From assembly GCA_021772955.1 (NCBI GenBank), contig JAJFKZ010000176.1:1-39097 (forward strand): DNA of 39,097 bases, in the 5' to 3' direction. Below, one piece after another: positions 37,351 to 39,097 of this stretch. The stretch comes from Gammaproteobacteria bacterium. GTDB lineage: Bacteria; Pseudomonadota; Gammaproteobacteria; Xanthomonadales; Wenzhouxiangellaceae. The notes beneath the pieces are model-generated. The model saw nothing but the letters and a program-made list of their open reading frames with translations, did not search any database and had not been told where the DNA came from. Both the position numbers and the translations under genes were made by a program. Every line of letters begins with the position of its first letter. The stretch's first letter is position 1.

Positions 37351-37741
37351 ACGGCTCTTTAATCTTATCTTTTCTCCAAGCCTGTAATGTTTTGCTGTTC
37401 TCTTCCAAATTCTTTATGATAGTGTCTAGTCCTGGACACTCCTGCATGTCGTCATAAAGCACTTGGGCAATTTTAGAGTACACACTAATGTCTTTATGCA
37501 CATCCTCCATTGGTTCACCAACGACCTTTGGTTCCTTGAGTGCTAGTGTTTCTTGCCGACTGTACTTGTCCATCAACCGTACTAGAACACCAAAATAAGC
37601 TGGCACACCCAAAGTTTCGCAACGCATAAAGTTATCCAGGTATCCACGGTCTCCTGTATAATCAGCGTTCTTTTTCGCGTGGAGCTCTGCTTCAACTTCA
37701 CAAGCCTTTTTAAATAGTGCTACACCTTCCTTGCTATCCAT
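37310..37741 (-). CDS. DUF1599/Nmad1-like nucleotide-modification-associated protein
   Basis: 143 residues from the ATG at 37739-37741, which has GGAGGG four bases upstream; a TTG 30 bases earlier is less likely. KKNADYTGDRGYLDNFMRC, RLMDKYSRQ and EDVHKDISVYSKI match the pattern of the DUF1599/Nmad1 family, often near phage base-modification genes. The precise reaction is not known to me. Confidence 0.65.
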   Translation of the reverse strand: MDSKEGVALFKKACEVEAELHAKKNADYTGDRGYLDNFMRCETLGVPAYFGVLVRLMDKYSRQETLALKEPKVVGEPMEDVHKDISVYSKIAQVLYDDMQECPGLDTIIKNLEENSKTLQAWRKDKIKEPYWSPKMYETIGKR

Positions 37742-37752
37742 TTGTCCCTCCA

Positions 37753-38241
37753 CTAATCGTAAATTTTCCAACCGTCTGGAATGTCCTTCTCTTTCTCACG
37801 AACAAATCTCTGTTCTAACTCCTGCATAACATCTTCGTGTGCTGGCCCGAAATCAATATTTTGCACAAGCCACATCAGGTATTCCAGTTCTTCGTCCTTT
37901 TTCTTCTGTGTAGGATCACCTCCTAAAAGTTTCAAGAAGTATTTCCAGGATATTACTGCATGCGGTTCTTTCCGGTTCTTCTTAAATACTAGAACAGGTT
38001 CTTTACCGGCTGGTGCATTCTCTTGGGCTTGATCCAAGGCATTCCACACCTGTAACTTCTCAGTGTTCTTGCATTCAACTGAAATGGGGAGTTTTCCAGA
38101 ATAGTCCTTAACGTCCTCACCCCCTTCACCCATAATAGCTGGTCTTACCAGGGTGGGGTCAAGCCCCAACACCTGTATAAGATCTGCTACTACTAAGTTT
38201 TGCAGCTTACGGCCTTTTGCCTTACCAGATTTCACCTTCAT
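37753..38241 (-). CDS. Holliday-junction-resolvase-like PD-(D/E)XK nuclease
   Basis: 162 residues from the ATG at 38239-38241, two bases after the upstream stop (re-initiation); a TTG at 38268 would add nine residues. KGRKLQNLVVADL (9-21), Asp43 in GEDVKDYSG, and Glu56-x-Lys58 in SVECKNTEKLQVW match Hjc/phage resolvases. Likely resolves branched DNA before packaging. Confidence 0.72.
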   Translation of the reverse strand: MKVKSGKAKGRKLQNLVVADLIQVLGLDPTLVRPAIMGEGGEDVKDYSGKLPISVECKNTEKLQVWNALDQAQENAPAGKEPVLVFKKNRKEPHAVISWKYFLKLLGGDPTQKKKDEELEYLMWLVQNIDFGPAHEDVMQELEQRFVREKEKDIPDGWKIYD

Positions 38242-38242
38242 T

Positions 38243-38518
38243 TTAAACAGAGGTAAGTTTAGGTTCAAACTTTTCTTTAGTAGGAAAGTTTCGTTGTACT
38301 TTACCCTTCGGCAAAAGAGCAGTTGGAATTAAGGTGCTTTGAGGGTCTTGCCCTGTTTCGTACTTAATAACAAGTTCCTCATGCGCCTGAGACAAGGCTC
38401 CTAGGGCTTGTCGTGTTTCATCGAGCGTCTTAATCAGTTCTCGGTTCTCTCCGGCCAAGATCTCGATCTCGCGCAAATGTGCATTAATTACTCTATCAAA
38501 AATTTTTTCAATCTCCAT
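38243..38518 (-). CDS. coiled-coil hypothetical protein
   Basis: 91 residues. Residues 1-52 are a long leucine-heptad helix (Glu/Leu/Arg-rich); the end is Pro/Lys-rich. SD GGAGG before the ATG. Coupled to the resolvase-like gene downstream. Function unknown. Confidence 0.55.
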   Translation of the reverse strand: MEIEKIFDRVINAHLREIEILAGENRELIKTLDETRQALGALSQAHEELVIKYETGQDPQSTLIPTALLPKGKVQRNFPTKEKFEPKLTSV

Positions 38519-38557
38519 CTTAATATCCTCCTATTTGTTAATATACCTTCTTCAGTT

Positions 38558-39097
38558 CTAAAGGGTACAATGTACGTCCCAATCACCGGCATAGAGTTTT
38601 ACCTTAGCGCACCCTGGTACTGTAGGTGACAACTCTTTTTGATGTCCATACCCTTCCAGGTATCCCATGAAGCACCCAGTAGCAACCATCAGTTGCTTTC
38701 TAATTTCACCCGACACGCCATTGATCCGCATGCGCTCAGTAATGAGCTTGCGGTGATGGTGCCCACGCAGGTAAACATCACAACTGTCAATTCTCGTTGC
38801 TTGATCCTGTAACTTTTTAGCCACTGAAGAAGTGGCGCATCCCCCACCAGTTCCATGTGTGGCATGAATCCTGTACTTGTTCTTTCCAACCTTTAAATTA
38901 AGTAAGGCATCAAACCCACACCAAACCTGATCCAATTCCTTACAGATGTACTTCTCAGGACTGAATCCACTCTCTTTCCATGATCGTAGACTGTGATTTG
39001 ATTCTGTCCAAGCCAGAATCTTACCAGCTTTTGCAAGTGGTTTTAAGAGTCTGATAGCCTCATCTCTTTGTTCTTCTACAGACATTACTTGGTCATG
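38558..39097 (-). CDS. metallophosphoesterase, C-terminal part (gene continues from the other contig end)
   Basis: Continuation of the gene at 1-369 of this window. This part holds the third motif as ESNH (Asn110-His111 of the joined protein), a His in THGTGGG (156) and the RGHHHR motif (His189-191), completing a calcineurin-like phosphoesterase. ESNH replaces the usual GNHE/D. Bases 38957-39097 repeat 1-141, so those codons are counted once. The stop is TAG at 38558-38560; the next gene's SD follows 32 bases on. Confidence 0.85.
   Translation of the reverse strand, partial: HDQVMSVEEQRDEAIRLLKPLAKAGKILAWTESNHSLRSWKESGFSPEKYICKELDQVWCGFDALLNLKVGKNKYRIHATHGTGGGCATSSVAKKLQDQATRIDSCDVYLRGHHHRKLITERMRINGVSGEIRKQLMVATGCFMGYLEGYGHQKELSPTVPGCAKVKLYAGDWDVHCTL
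38957..39097. repeat. terminal direct repeat, right copy
   Basis: Identical to 1-141; see the left copy. Removing it leaves a 38956-bp circle. Confidence 0.95.

Noticed and set aside
1-39097. Temperate phage or prophage
   Set aside because: No integrase, excisionase, CI-like repressor or attachment site was recognised; layout is that of a lytic genome, although dyads near promoters leave some regulation unexplained.
1-39097. T7-type phage with its own RNA polymerase
   Set aside because: No single-subunit RNA polymerase gene is present and the promoters seen are of the host sigma70 type.

Overview
The window looks like the complete genome of a short-tailed (podovirus-type) double-stranded DNA phage, assembled as a circle and cut open at an arbitrary place. 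Its first and last 141 bases are identical, so the non-redundant length is 38956 bp, and one gene, a metallophosphoesterase, runs across the cut. No ribosomal genes, canonical tRNA genes, integrase, phage-type RNA polymerase or CRISPR array were recognised. Gram-negative hosts are suggested by a signal-peptide protein that looks like an outer-membrane beta-barrel, by a GH108-type endolysin, and by near-consensus sigma70 promoters (TTGACA-17-TATAAT class). The host itself cannot be named from the sequence.

Layout on the circle: two gene arms diverge from a control region at about 18955-19538 and converge near 37219. The minus-strand arm runs from 18954 down to 1, continues across the cut, and ends near 37216. 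It holds early and accessory genes first (18954-12119), then a replication and nucleic-acid block: helicase, primase, split family A DNA polymerase, Cas4-like nuclease, MmcB-like nuclease, HAD phosphatase, MazG-like protein, two phosphoesterases, Holliday-junction-resolvase-like nuclease and a DUF1599/Nmad1-like protein. Many small zinc-knuckle proteins lie among them. The plus-strand arm (19539-37219) is the virion block: two small beta-rich proteins, a membrane protein, terminase small and large subunits, endolysin, portal, scaffold, major capsid protein, two head-tail adaptor-like proteins, a P22 gp10-like stabilisation/tail-hub protein, a tail fibre, a GNAT acetyltransferase, three internal/ejection proteins and a terminal membrane-anchored coiled-coil protein.

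Gene packing is very tight. ATGA and TAATG stop/start overlaps are common, and Shine-Dalgarno (SD) sequences often lie inside the end of the preceding gene. The exception is 11.9-17.2 kb, where genes are loosely spaced and several have their own hairpin leader (stem GYTTTTCYC/GRGAAAARC type followed by TTTAAAGGAGG) or their own promoter. This accessory stretch holds the most unusual content: a GS-fold-type amidoligase with five N-terminal Cys knuckles, a class II glutamine-amidotransferase-like protein with a C-terminal zinc ribbon, an outer-membrane-barrel-like protein, a pentapeptide-repeat protein, and several very small membrane proteins (26-53 residues). I regard the amidoligase/amidotransferase pair and the hairpin-leader system as the best candidates for undescribed biology. 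The split DNA polymerase and the structured, promoter-bearing gene-free stretch at 16761-17074 come next.
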